A stretch of 64,000 nucleotides of DNA from Bdellovibrio sp. NC01. Lineage in GTDB: Bacteria > Bdellovibrionota > Bdellovibrionia > Bdellovibrionales > Bdellovibrionaceae. A model generated the notes under the pieces. That model was not told the origin of the DNA. It did no database searches and was given only the letters and a program-made list of their open reading frames with translations. The stretch spans positions 2,356,001 through 2,420,000 of the forward strand of contig NZ_CP030034.1 of NCBI RefSeq assembly GCF_006874625.1, in the 5' to 3' direction. The position numbers and the translations under genes were made by a program. Of the stretch, positions 17,493 through 25,961 are shown piece by piece. How positions within the stretch are numbered: the first letter of the stretch is position 1; each line of letters opens with the position of its first letter.

Positions 17493-17978
17493 ATGATCGT
17501 AAGATGGCTCAGAGCAATTGCAGAACGAACTCCGACTTGGGTGATGCGGTTATTTTTTAACATCTATCCACCGTACTTCGGGGCCGGTGTCGAGGTTGAA
17601 GAGATTTCTAAAGATCGCAGATATCTGCGGGTGGCTTTAAAACTTCGTTTCTACAATCGCAATTACGTGGGCACGCAGTTTGGTGGATCGATCTATTCCA
17701 TGACTGATCCGCATTTCATGTATTTGCTTATCAATAATCTTGGTCCCGGTTATGTGGTTTGGGATAAGGCTGCGAAGATTGATTTTATAAAGCCTGGCAA
17801 AACCAAACTGCTCGCGGAATTTCGCATCGACGATGCTCTGTTAAACGAAGTGAAAGCGCGCACCGCGAATAACGAGAAATATATTTTTGATCTGTCCGTC
17901 ACAATCAAAGACATCCACGGCGAAACCATCGCCGAGGTGATTAAAACTCTTTATGTCAGAAAGAAAAAACCAGCTTAA
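17493..17978 (+). CDS. DUF4442 hotdog-fold (thioesterase-like) protein
   Basis: This 161-residue protein has the DUF4442 pattern RVALKLRFYNRNYVGTQFGGSIYSMTDPHFMYLL. In it the GTQFGGSIYSMTD helix corresponds to the hotdog central helix of YiiD/PaaI-like thioesterases. Activity has not been demonstrated for most members. Start ATG at 17493 is nine bases after the hydrolase stop, with AGGAAATCC before it. The 3' end overlaps the converging cyclic-nucleotide-binding gene by four bases. Confidence 0.82.
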   Translation: MIVRWLRAIAERTPTWVMRLFFNIYPPYFGAGVEVEEISKDRRYLRVALKLRFYNRNYVGTQFGGSIYSMTDPHFMYLLINNLGPGYVVWDKAAKIDFIKPGKTKLLAEFRIDDALLNEVKARTANNEKYIFDLSVTIKDIHGETIAEVIKTLYVRKKKPA

Positions 17979-18397
17979 CCCGCATCATTTAGCGGAGCCG
18001 GTTTTTTAGACGAAGACATTTGTTCCTGATGTACTTCTTGATCGATGCGCACACGCAAGTGATGTGCGACGATGCGGATGTGGCTGATCAGTGTCTTCAT
18101 CAAGGCTTCTGCCCAAGGCGGAAGCTGGGCCATACTATGCAAAAGAGTCGCATATTCGATCATGATGACTTCAGTGTCTTGCGTGGCCTTGACGTTGTGA
18201 TCGCGATGCTTGCCATCGAATAAAGACAACTCCCCGACGATATCATCAGCGAAGATATGATTCCGATGGGCAACCTCATGATGCAAAAAGAAGCGGGTTA
18301 TCACAAGCGATCCTGATTTTACCAAATACATGGCGGTCGCCGGATCACCTTGCCGATATAGATATTCACCTTTTGGAATTGTTATTAACTTCGCCAT
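17975..18397 (-). CDS. Cyclic-nucleotide-binding (CRP/FNR-type sensor) domain protein
   Basis: This 140-residue protein is a single cNMP-binding jelly roll: IPKGEYLYRQGDPATAMYLVKSGSLVITR, then DIVGELSLFDGKHRDHNVKA, which is the phosphate-binding cassette region (GELSL retained), and the hinge helix. There is no DNA-binding domain. Stand-alone sensors of this kind are common in Bdellovibrionota. The cassette Arg that contacts the phosphate in CRP (R of RSA) is replaced around HRDHN, so cAMP binding is uncertain. Confidence 0.85.
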   Translation of the reverse strand: MAKLITIPKGEYLYRQGDPATAMYLVKSGSLVITRFFLHHEVAHRNHIFADDIVGELSLFDGKHRDHNVKATQDTEVIMIEYATLLHSMAQLPPWAEALMKTLISHIRIVAHHLRVRIDQEVHQEQMSSSKKPAPLNDAG

Positions 18398-18601
18398 GTC
18401 CAGATAGTTATCAAATTTTCTTGATTAAAAAAGACCAGTCTTGCAAATGCGAACACGGGGCTAGTGAACACAAAGTGGTTGATTCACATTCGACGGACAC
18501 TGCTAGTGCGCACGAGTTTTCGCTTTTTAACGCCAGAAATTTTAGAAAGTTTAAACTAGAGATGAAGACATTCCATTCACATTAGAACAAGGTCTGGTCA
18601 C

Positions 18602-18626
18602 AGAAAAGGGCTCTCTGCCCTTTTCT
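18602..18626. terminator. Intrinsic terminator-like hairpin
   Basis: AGAAAAGGGC - TCTCT - GCCCTTTTCT, a perfect ten-base stem just past the stop of the leftward 18626-19000 gene. Confidence 0.7.
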
Positions 18627-19000
18627 TATTTCGCTCTAATGATAAATAAACCGTCTAAATCAAAACGTTCGGTTGATTTCAACAATGTCTCTTTAATTTC
18701 AGCGCTGATTTTATTGCGCTCTCCGGCCATTGGAATGAAAGAACCATCGGCATGAGTCAGACTGAATTCAATTTTATTGTGACTCACAAGATCGCTTAAT
18801 GCAGAGATAACGTAAGAACGGACTGCGTGAAAATCATTATGCTTCAGATATGTTTCAGCAAGAATGCTCACGTGATGAGCTTTCATCGGACCGTGTTCTA
18901 AACCAGATTCAAGTGCTTCGAGAAATTCTTCGTAAGATGCCAAGCCAATATCCTCAATAAAGTACCAATAAACATACCTAACTTTATAGGGGGTTAACAA
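18626..19000 (-). CDS. Hypothetical protein, about 124 residues
   Basis: I do not recognise this cytosolic protein. It shows two helix-rich segments (YEEFLEALESGLEHGPMKAHHV, LAETYLKHNDFHAVRSYVISALSDL) and a C-terminal strand region (FDLDGLFIIRAK). The called start is TTG at 19000, which lacks a good ribosome site; an internal TTG near 18940 preceded by GAGGATATT is an alternative. Reading frame and terminator support that it is real. Confidence 0.55.
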   Translation of the reverse strand: MLTPYKVRYVYWYFIEDIGLASYEEFLEALESGLEHGPMKAHHVSILAETYLKHNDFHAVRSYVISALSDLVSHNKIEFSLTHADGSFIPMAGERNKISAEIKETLLKSTERFDLDGLFIIRAK

Positions 19001-19268
19001 CCTTCAATTTACTCTCTAGACTCGCTGTTTAAATGGTTATGTTACCTAAAAACCAGGAATTGTCGCTCACGTAAGTGATTCCGCCACCACATGCGAGAGC
19101 ACTACCTGGATACAGGACGGCCTTTAGTAAAGAACACTCAAGCAGATTTGCACGAAGCGATTGTGTATATTGTATCGGCCTCTTGCGAGTTCACGAGTTT
19201 GCATCAATTCTCAAAGTGTTATTGTTGAAATAAGATATTCGTGGAAAACGCATAACAAGGAGGCCACT

Positions 19269-19541
19269 ATGAAAGCAAGTCTACTGCTAGTAAGTGCACT
19301 TCTGCTGGGGACTCTGGCAGAAGCTTACGATGATGACTATCATCGCAACACAATGAATCCGACAACAAGTGATCAATACCGTACACCAGAACAAAGAGAA
19401 TTCAGCTCTCGCGCGGCTGAAAACACATACGAGTCCACAGGCCGAAGCATGAGAGATAAATATATACGTGCTTCAAATACAAGCCACGATACTTATCAAG
19501 ATCAATACAAAGCCAACCAATACGATCGCACTCGTGAATAG
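19269..19541 (+). CDS. Small exported Tyr/Asp/Arg-rich protein
   Basis: This 90-residue protein starts at ATG 19269 behind AAGGAGG. A signal peptide ends at AEA-YDD (residue 19). The mature part is polar with many Tyr, Asp, Arg, Thr and Gln (DDDYHRN, TSHDTYQDQYKANQYDRTRE) and is likely disordered. No family is recognised. It shares the upstream TAACAAGGAG string with the KGG protein gene at 21514. Confidence 0.65.
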   Translation: MKASLLLVSALLLGTLAEAYDDDYHRNTMNPTTSDQYRTPEQREFSSRAAENTYESTGRSMRDKYIRASNTSHDTYQDQYKANQYDRTRE

Positions 19542-19676
19542 ATTGATCTCTCATAAAAAAAGCGGCAGAATATACAAAAACAATAAGAAAATAAAAAGCC
19601 AGGGCCGTACAACCCAATGCCAACCAATGTAGCGAGGATCAAAAAATCAGAATTTCAACGCTTAATTTGAGATTCA

Positions 19677-19997
19677 TCAAAAAGAGGTGACCCACGGATC
19701 TCTACCCGATTGTGTCTTGGCTTCATCGTCTTCGTCCTTTTGAAGAGCAGTCCACTTATATATAGCAATAAGCACAGCCTGTTCTTTTTCTCCGTCGATA
19801 TAGGCATTTAACATATCACTATATTCGACATCATAGATCTCACAAAGCTGCTTCAGTACAGCGATTGATGGTTTTGCGGAGCCTCGTTCGATGTTTGAAA
19901 TGAATTGGTGATTTGATTTGCCGATCAACTCGGCCGCTTCCCTCTGAGTCAGCGCTTTATTCATCCGCTTCTGTCTCAAAAATTCATACAAACTCAT
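19677..19997 (-). CDS. Short Xre-family regulator (cluster member 1)
   Basis: This 106-residue protein has an HTH of Xre type in residues 2-60 (LTQREAAELIGKSNHQFISNIERGSAKPSIAVLKQLCEIY). The C-terminal 45 residues are charged. ATG 19997 is chosen because GAGGG lies seven bases before it and abuts the alternative ATG at 20003. It is the leftmost of four HTH genes in the same direction, and of the NIERG subtype. Confidence 0.85.
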   Translation of the reverse strand: MSLYEFLRQKRMNKALTQREAAELIGKSNHQFISNIERGSAKPSIAVLKQLCEIYDVEYSDMLNAYIDGEKEQAVLIAIYKWTALQKDEDDEAKTQSGRDPWVTSF

Positions 19998-20178
19998 GTG
20001 CATCCCTCGTTGCTGTGTTGTGGAATAGTTATTCTCCGAATAAATCTTATCGAGTAGTTATAGACTATAAATATTTATAACCGGAAATAGCGGAGTCATG
20101 AAAAAAGGCGAACCGACTCACGTGAATCCGAAGGTTCAACGATGATATTTTTTAAATTAACATTGGGCCCGAAAACTT

Positions 20179-20463
20179 CTAATGCCCACTTGGAGATGAA
20201 GCGCAACGTTCCCATTCAGACTTAATTTTTTTGCTCACTTTGCGATGACAAAGATTCATATATTCTTGGGTCATTTCTGATTCTTGGACGCTGTAGATTT
20301 CGCAAAGTTTTTTTAGAACTTCAATCGATGGCACGGACTGGCCACGCTCGATGTTAGAAATGTATTGCCCTTGTTGATCCTTACCCAGCAATTGCGCTGC
20401 CTCCGACTGGGTAAGGCGTTTATTGATGCGCAACTGTTTGATGTAAAGACCAAAGGTGTTCAT
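20179..20463 (-). CDS. Short Xre-family regulator (cluster member 2)
   Basis: This 94-residue protein shows LTQSEAAQLLGKDQQGQYISNIERGQSVPSIEVLKKLCEIY, close to member 1 (same NIERG and LCEIY blocks), so the two look like paralogues from duplication. The tail (EYMNLCHRKVSKKIKSEWERCA) is basic and family-specific. The ribosome site is weak. About 175 bases separate it from member 1, enough for its own control region. Confidence 0.88.
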   Translation of the reverse strand: MNTFGLYIKQLRINKRLTQSEAAQLLGKDQQGQYISNIERGQSVPSIEVLKKLCEIYSVQESEMTQEYMNLCHRKVSKKIKSEWERCASSPSGH

Positions 20464-20563
20464 AAATAACTTTCAAGTTAGCAGAATCTTTGTCGCACCT
20501 TCGCACGGAAACTTCGCAATACAAAGTTACGTATTTGAAACCAAACTCAAGCAAACGCCTGCG

Positions 20564-20848
20564 TTAAGGATTCCACCGTCCCTTACGCGTAAACTGTTTT
20601 TTAAAATCTTCAGTAATAACCCTGATTTCTTCTTGTAAGAATTTTTCAAACAAAAGTTCGTCATCATATTTAAAGATCTTGGCCAATGTCTTCAAATGCG
20701 CCACGGGTGGCGTAGAAATACCACGCTCCCAGTTGGACACATACTGAGGAGTTGCATACTGCAACTTTTCTGCGACTTCAAATTGTGTCAGATGTGACTG
20801 AACACGGAGTTCGCGCAGAAGCTCAGCGAATTCATTTCTTCCCATCAT
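20564..20848 (-). CDS. Short Xre-family regulator (cluster member 3)
   Basis: This 94-residue protein has LTQFEVAEKLQYATPQYVSNWERGISTPPVAHLKTLAKIF and a tail QEEIRVITEDFKKQFTRK. The NWERG.S.PP signature and EEIR tail place it with the regulator at 9831-10106, not with its immediate neighbours. Its start lies three bases after the stop of member 4, so the pair is probably translated together. Confidence 0.88.
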   Translation of the reverse strand: MMGRNEFAELLRELRVQSHLTQFEVAEKLQYATPQYVSNWERGISTPPVAHLKTLAKIFKYDDELLFEKFLQEEIRVITEDFKKQFTRKGRWNP

Positions 20849-20851
20849 AAA

Positions 20852-21145
20852 CTAGTTCCCATTTGCGGCACGCACTAATCTATCGGTGTGGAGTTTCCAT
20901 TTTCGCAAAGCCTTTTCAGCCGCAATCGTTTGAACTTCAGTTAAGTATTTCGGCCACACCTCATCGGGATGAACTTTGTAGACTTCACACATTTTGCTCA
21001 ACAGACTCATAGGTGGAAGTCTTCGGCCCATTTCAATGTTTGATAAAAATTGACTGTGGCGTATTCCAAAAAGTTCAACCGCCTTTTTTTGTGAAAGACC
21101 GACACCTCTTCGTAACTCTTTAATATGTTTTCCTAGTTCCGACAT
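20852..21145 (-). CDS. Short Xre-family regulator (cluster member 4)
   Basis: This 97-residue protein has LSQKKAVELFGIRHSQFLSNIEMGRRLPPMSLLSKMCEVY. Start ATG 21145 is preceded by AAAGGATTG; an in-frame TTG further out is rejected. It is first in a two-gene unit with member 3. NIEMG and MCEVY make it an outlying member of the NIERG subtype. Confidence 0.87.
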   Translation of the reverse strand: MSELGKHIKELRRGVGLSQKKAVELFGIRHSQFLSNIEMGRRLPPMSLLSKMCEVYKVHPDEVWPKYLTEVQTIAAEKALRKWKLHTDRLVRAANGN

Positions 21146-21513
21146 AATTCTCAATCCTTTGATGACTCACGCGTGATATAAAAAACTAAATCCGTTCGTT
21201 ACCAATGAACAGTTATTAGTCTTTCAGATAACTCGCGTACTTTAAGCCGATTATTGTCGAAAATGCAGACACAAGATTCTCAATTTTTTGTTGATATTTG
21301 TTTTTAGAAATTTACCAAGTAAATTACAGAAAATTCTCATTCAGGCTGCGCGGAATTCACCGCAAAAACGTTCAGTTTAATTAACAAGATTCAACCTTCC
21401 TCGTGCAGCAGTAGATTCATCGCAAAGAACATAACGACACTCTTGGAAATAGAACCTAGTTTAACAATAGGAATTCAATTCAACCAACCCTCTATCTAAC
21501 AAGGAGAAAAGTA
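21146..21513. other. Gene-free A+T-rich stretch
   Basis: 368 bases between the divergent Xre and KGG genes. It should hold both promoters. A CACGCGTG palindrome lies near 21170, but I see no confident promoter, riboswitch or small ORF. Confidence 0.4.
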
Positions 21514-21735
21514 ATGGCAACACGTTCAAGTTCTTCCCGCCGTCATTCTTCGGGCTCTTCACGCAGAGGATTCGCTTCGATGGATCCAGAAGAACATCGT
21601 AGAATTTCAGCAATGGGTGGTCACGCAAGTCATGGTGGCAAAGATGGTCAGGTTCGTCGTTCTCGTGACGAAGACTATGACGAAGATAATTATAAAGATG
21701 ATGAAGATTATCGGGAGAATGAATCTAGGTATTAG
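21514..21735 (+). CDS. KGG-repeat stress-response protein (GsiB/ConJ-like)
   Basis: This 73-residue hydrophilic protein carries one KGG-type repeat: GFASMDPEEHRRISAMGGHASHGG, matching GFASMDPEKQREIASKGGxAxH of stress-induced KGG-domain proteins. The N-terminus is Ser/Arg-rich and the C-terminus Asp/Glu/Tyr-rich. The family is linked to general stress and desiccation tolerance. AACAAGGAG precedes the ATG. Confidence 0.85.
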   Translation: MATRSSSSRRHSSGSSRRGFASMDPEEHRRISAMGGHASHGGKDGQVRRSRDEDYDEDNYKDDEDYRENESRY

Positions 21736-21790
21736 ATCATAGCGGAAGCCTCACCCGGGTCGAATCTCCCTCGACCTGGGAATTACCCCA

Positions 21791-22606
21791 CTACCACTTC
21801 AAAAGTTTGACGTCAGCTAAAGAGCCCTTTGAACAGCCATGATGGCCCGTCTTATTCACTTCATACTTCCCCATGACAGTGACCTTGCTACGATTAATGG
21901 CGCCGTAACTATGCAAACCATCTTTGGGAATGTCGAGCCAAATATTTTCGTCACACTTCACTCGGCCACTATTATCAGAAAGAGTTGTATTATCGGGTTC
22001 AAAGCTTGCGTAGCCTTCAACTTTTAAGAACGTGCCGTTGAAATTGCGGGAGTTCTCCAAAACCGTGGCAACACTGACCGCCGGAAAAAGTTTCCCAAAA
22101 GTTTGGGCGTCGTCGCGAGTGATTCCATACCAATAATCTTTGCCGTTAGAAAAACCGCGCATCTGTAAACATTCATAACAAATCAAGAAGTCTGCTTTTT
22201 GCCCGGCTTTCTCAACATGAATGCGATGACGTGAATTAAAGCACGCCCTTGTGGGCGCTTTCGGATCAAATGATTTCGTCGCTCTTTCAATTTCGTTCTT
22301 AACGATTCCAATACCGTCGCGATCAAGCTCAGTTTGATTCAGAACTTTGTAATTTTCTGGTTTTAGTTCGCCCGCGGGTTCTGGATTCACAGAATACAAA
22401 GTCATCGAATCGGGATTATCGAAGATCTTCAGAAGTTCTTCGGACTCTTTTTCAATTTGCGCATTAACGAGTGCTTCGCGCGCAGCCCTTTCTTCGCCGG
22501 GCGTGCGAATGATCTTGGCTGCTACGGTCACAACCAGCGCACTCAAGAAGGCCACCATAATTCGAACCAACATCGACGATCTCATGGCCCCCATAAATAG
22601 GGCCAT
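21791..22606 (-). CDS. Membrane-anchored or exported hypothetical protein
   Basis: This product of about 271 residues has an N-terminal membrane segment (MLVRIMVAFLSALVVTVAAKII). A middle region contains CFNSRHRIHV ... FLICYECLQM, a Cys/His pattern seen in many uncharacterised periplasmic proteins. The C-terminal 85 residues read FNGTFLKVEGYASF ... KVTVMGKYE, which may form an OB-like barrel. The start is uncertain: ATGs at 22606, 22594 and 22585 all precede the membrane segment and none has a strong ribosome site. No known family is named. Confidence 0.65.
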   Translation of the reverse strand: MALFMGAMRSSMLVRIMVAFLSALVVTVAAKIIRTPGEERAAREALVNAQIEKESEELLKIFDNPDSMTLYSVNPEPAGELKPENYKVLNQTELDRDGIGIVKNEIERATKSFDPKAPTRACFNSRHRIHVEKAGQKADFLICYECLQMRGFSNGKDYWYGITRDDAQTFGKLFPAVSVATVLENSRNFNGTFLKVEGYASFEPDNTTLSDNSGRVKCDENIWLDIPKDGLHSYGAINRSKVTVMGKYEVNKTGHHGCSKGSLADVKLLKW

Positions 22607-23045
22607 CTTTTCATTCTGTCTAGAGGGAAACGACGGCGAACCCATAACGTAATGCAAGCCTATAAATATTCTTTGTTTAGTAAAGATAATTTGACTGGCT
22701 GATGCCCCCGTTTTGCCGAACGACGTCACCAAAAGCCAACCCAGAGCTTGATGAAAAAGCGAGTCTTTTGAAACCCATCCCTAGAGTTGCGCATCTTTAC
22801 ATTTACCGAAATGAGTCGATGGGGTTTGCCGTGAAGATGAGCGTAAAAAACTATTACGTTTGGCAGGAAGTTAAAATGGGTATCCTATGGGCCCGAACGA
22901 AGCTTCACAAAGTAGACGAAGCTGAAGGCCAAGCTGGCGTGCGCCAATGCTCACTGGTTGACCACGTGCCGCTTGCAACCGAAGCGAGCCGATAATATTG
23001 ACATCCCTTAAGAACGGAGCACAATCAAAGTTCTTGAGGACCGGT
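22607..23045. other. Stretch without a supported gene
   Basis: It lies between the divergent membrane-protein genes at 21791 and 23046. An open frame at 22702-22995 has no ribosome site or family and is not called. A hairpin at 23006-23039 sits at its right end. Confidence 0.4.
23006..23039 (+). promoter_or_regulatory. Hairpin masking a ribosome-binding site
   Basis: CCTTAAGAAC - 14-base loop - GTTCTTGAGG, ten pairs with one T-G wobble. The TTGAGG in the 3' arm is the Shine-Dalgarno of the ATG at 23046. Translational control is inferred. Confidence 0.4.
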
Positions 23046-23462
23046 ATGATTGAGATCGTCTTAGGTGTGTGGTTTGCGTGTTTAAGTTTATCGGCGATTG
23101 TCGTCAGCATTAATTTTTACCTGACACGCAAACAGCTGCAATCCCGCAGCCTTCAGATTTTAAATCAGAATCTTGTTAAGATCGACCTTTTCTGGTCAAA
23201 CTCAAACGCCGATTTTAATACGCTAACGGAAAATGCCATTCAACTTGATGCTAGAAAAACTCTGCGCAACACGTTGCTAGTGGGCTTTCTGGGAATTGCC
23301 AGTGTGCCTGGTTTTTTATTACTAACAGCAGTTGTATTGTCAGTCAGATTTTTAGCGCGTTCACGCAAAGAAGTCGCAACGTTTCGCAGTGAATTGGCTG
23401 AAAGAGATTTAAGTAAAGACGAAGTTGAAAGACTCGTTTCAGAACTTCGCCATATTCATTAG
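23046..23462 (+). CDS. Two-helix membrane protein with C-terminal coiled coil
   Basis: This 138-residue protein has membrane helices at residues 3-25 (IVLGVWFACLSLSAIVVS) and about 80-105 (LLVGFLGIASVPGFLLLT). A polar loop lies between them, and a charged helical tail follows (FRSELAERDLSKDEVERLVSEL). The start at 23046 follows TTGAGGACCGGT; a longer reading from 22998 is rejected. No family is recognised. Confidence 0.68.
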   Translation: MIEIVLGVWFACLSLSAIVVSINFYLTRKQLQSRSLQILNQNLVKIDLFWSNSNADFNTLTENAIQLDARKTLRNTLLVGFLGIASVPGFLLLTAVVLSVRFLARSRKEVATFRSELAERDLSKDEVERLVSELRHIH

Positions 23463-23468
23463 AAAAAA

Positions 23469-25325
23469 TTATTTAACACCTGGATTGGAAATTCCCATCA
23501 TACCACCACCCGGGAAGCCCATGTATCCACCCTGCCCCGGATTATAGGGATTGTAGCCATTATATCCAGCCGTGATTTCGCACGCCTTATCTGCAAATGG
23601 ATTCTTTTTATTTTTGGCGTTCGCACAGAGTTTTGCACCGAATGCACTGCCCGCTTCATGCTGAGCGACCGTCCATTCAAAGTCGACATCATAGGTCGCA
23701 ACTTTTTGTGAAGCTTTTTTGTAGCGTTCATCACTCCAGCCTGAAGGTTTGAACAACTTGCCTAAAATACCTTCATTAGGATTCATTAAATCCTTGGGGC
23801 CCTTATAGCGAACATCTGAACATGGCAAATTCTTGCCCGCGATACTGCCGCCGCCGAAATACCAATCAGAATACAATTGTGCCGCATCACCTTGACCGAC
23901 ATATCCTTCGATCTTTTGCAGAACGATCTCTTTTTCGTCTTTCTTCAGACCCTTGATATTGAACTGATATAGCAGGTTGCATTTCTGCATCGTTTCTTTA
24001 TCGAATTTCGAACAGTCAACTTTACCGTCTAACTCGTCAGTCCAAACTTTCAAAACCTTGTCTTGAATCGTTTTGGTATCGTTCAAATCCGACACGCCTA
24101 AGCTCTTCGCAATCTGTTCAGAGTCTTTGATCTTTCGGTTATTGGCTTCGCACATACGGATGCCACGATATAAACGAGCCGCTTGCTTTTGCACGGTAAC
24201 GGCCGTCTCTGGCGACATGCCTTTTTCAACCATTTTACAGCCCAGGAATGCGGAACCATAGACGTGATAGTACTTACCGGGAATATGTTTTTCTTTTTCT
24301 GGATCTTGAACAGACATGATTTTGTCTTTCAATGCTTTTGGAATATCCGCTGATGCTGACAACGAACCTGGCAAATAGAAATCAGAACTTTGCGCGGGAC
24401 ACTCCAGTACCGACACCATGCCTTTTTGACTCTGCAGGGCTTGTATTTGTGAATTCAGATACGACGCCTGTTGTCCTAAAATATATGTCTTCTGTTTTTC
24501 TTCATCAGAAGCGTCAAATTTTGCAAAGGATGCTTTAAGCTTCGCATCCATTTTCTTTTTCATTGCTTTGACTTGTTCAACTTGATTTTTGACTTTGTCT
24601 TTTGCGGCATCTGATGAGTCCCAATACGAATAAGCGCCTTGAGCGACATCATCATGACCGCACATTCCGATAAGCTGTAAAGCCGCTTCCGGATTGCCAT
24701 TGGCATGCTTCATCGCCAGATCCAAAACCCAGCCTTCTTTGTAGTCTTTTTTATCCCCAACGCCGGCTTGATCCGTCAATTTCGCGCGGTTGTCTTTGCA
24801 CGAATCCATCAAACCGTTTTTCATAAGCTCAAGCCAATTGACTGAAGCTTCTTTGGTTTTATCAAGTTCACGATCACATTGATTGTTCTTCTTAAGTGTG
24901 GCTCTGATGTCGTCGTAAAAACCTTTGGCCGCGTCTTGAAAGCATTTATTTTTTTGGTATTCCCGAGTGAAATAAGCAGAGATGCCGCGATTTGATCCGC
25001 CGACAGAAGAATCACCCTGATAAGCTTCAGGATTCACAATTTTCATGTACTCTTGCAAACCACTTTTTAAGTTTGAATCCGGAATATAATCAATCGCTTT
25101 ATTAACAAGACTGCCCGTTGAACTAACGGCCGACTTTTCTTGTGCATCTTTACCCAGTGTTGGATAAAAACCCTGCGGCATCGGTCCTACCATGCCACCT
25201 TGCCCCATCCCCATGCCCATACCCAAGGTACCAACGCCGTTAACCATTTCTTGGTCGCCGACAGTGATCTTTGCCGAGGCGGAATTCACGATAAGTGCAA
25301 TGATAAGAAAGGCATAAAGTTTCAT
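23469..25325 (-). CDS. Large exported hypothetical protein with Gly/Met-rich ends
   Basis: This 618-residue protein has a signal peptide (MKLYAFLIIALIVNSASA) and flexible ends: GMGMGMGQGG near residue 35 and GYNGYNPYNPGQGGYMG, PGGGMMGISNPG at the C-terminus. The core has many cysteines (NKCFQDA, NQCDREL, DSCKDN, IGMCGHDD, LGCKMVEKG) suggesting periplasmic disulfides, and helical repeats. HEAGSAF near residue 570 looks like HExxx but lacks the second His, so it is not a zinc protease motif. It resembles in layout the exported metallopeptidase at 40317-41879. No function can be assigned. Confidence 0.75.
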   Translation of the reverse strand: MKLYAFLIIALIVNSASAKITVGDQEMVNGVGTLGMGMGMGQGGMVGPMPQGFYPTLGKDAQEKSAVSSTGSLVNKAIDYIPDSNLKSGLQEYMKIVNPEAYQGDSSVGGSNRGISAYFTREYQKNKCFQDAAKGFYDDIRATLKKNNQCDRELDKTKEASVNWLELMKNGLMDSCKDNRAKLTDQAGVGDKKDYKEGWVLDLAMKHANGNPEAALQLIGMCGHDDVAQGAYSYWDSSDAAKDKVKNQVEQVKAMKKKMDAKLKASFAKFDASDEEKQKTYILGQQASYLNSQIQALQSQKGMVSVLECPAQSSDFYLPGSLSASADIPKALKDKIMSVQDPEKEKHIPGKYYHVYGSAFLGCKMVEKGMSPETAVTVQKQAARLYRGIRMCEANNRKIKDSEQIAKSLGVSDLNDTKTIQDKVLKVWTDELDGKVDCSKFDKETMQKCNLLYQFNIKGLKKDEKEIVLQKIEGYVGQGDAAQLYSDWYFGGGSIAGKNLPCSDVRYKGPKDLMNPNEGILGKLFKPSGWSDERYKKASQKVATYDVDFEWTVAQHEAGSAFGAKLCANAKNKKNPFADKACEITAGYNGYNPYNPGQGGYMGFPGGGMMGISNPGVK

Positions 25326-25411
25326 GCTTTCTACATCGGCACTTGGAATATCAAAATGAACTAGCCTTCGGTCTTAAATAGTTTCGCTGCTATAAAACCG
25401 ATAAAGTGCTT

Positions 25412-25792
25412 ATGAAAAAGAATTTACTGATTCTAACCCTTTCAATGATGGCATCCCTACAAGCGCAAGCTTTTGATCGTTTGTACTGCCAATCAAGCCT
25501 GAAAGGTTGGATCATCTCTTCTTCCAATCAAACTCGCGATGCCATTTTAACGCCACAGAAATCAAGTGGAACATTCACACAAAAACAGGCTTCTGAATTG
25601 GTGCTGATTGGCGACGAAGCAGAAACCTTGCTGACGGTTTTCCCGTGGAATTCGTTATACGTTCGCACTCATGCGACGACAAAAACGAAGTACAACGTGT
25701 TCACACAAGAATCGAAATCGGGCTTCGTCATCGAGCTGCAAAACAAGATTAATAAATCGACTCGCTCTTTCGCCTGCCGCTATACGTTCTAG
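25412..25792 (+). CDS. Exported hypothetical protein
   Basis: This 126-residue product has a signal peptide MKKNLLILTLSMMASLQAQA. The mature part of about 105 residues has two cysteines (YCQSSL, FACRYTF) positioned to form one disulfide joining the ends, and a beta-rich pattern (SGFVIELQNKINKSTRSFACRYTF). ATG 25412 is preferred over the upstream GTG. No family is recognised. Confidence 0.65.
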   Translation: MKKNLLILTLSMMASLQAQAFDRLYCQSSLKGWIISSSNQTRDAILTPQKSSGTFTQKQASELVLIGDEAETLLTVFPWNSLYVRTHATTKTKYNVFTQESKSGFVIELQNKINKSTRSFACRYTF

Positions 25793-25961
25793 CCCCTAAA
25801 GTGTGACTTTCTGGCCTCTGTCTGAGTGTGTTTTTGCGCACTCAACAAGATGCACCACGAACTAGAATACAACTCATAGAGAACTTCATTGCCAAAATGG
25901 CCGTAAAATCCTATTTTTTCCATAGAAGGGCCCCCTGAAAATTAGGGCTTTGGAGACTTCA

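Noticed and set aside
18373-18585. 70-codon open frame overlapping the cyclic-nucleotide-binding gene
   Set aside because: No ribosome site and composition typical of a shadow frame.
22702-22995. 97-codon open frame
   Set aside because: No Shine-Dalgarno, no family, overlaps the possible start region of a neighbour. Left as uncalled space.
22988-22995. GCCGATAA, like the -10 box of a FliA (sigma-28) promoter
   Set aside because: No TAAA-type -35 box at the right distance.
24000-24020. HEAGSAF-like motif in the 618-residue exported protein as a zinc site
   Set aside because: The second His of HExxH is missing and no third ligand pattern is present.
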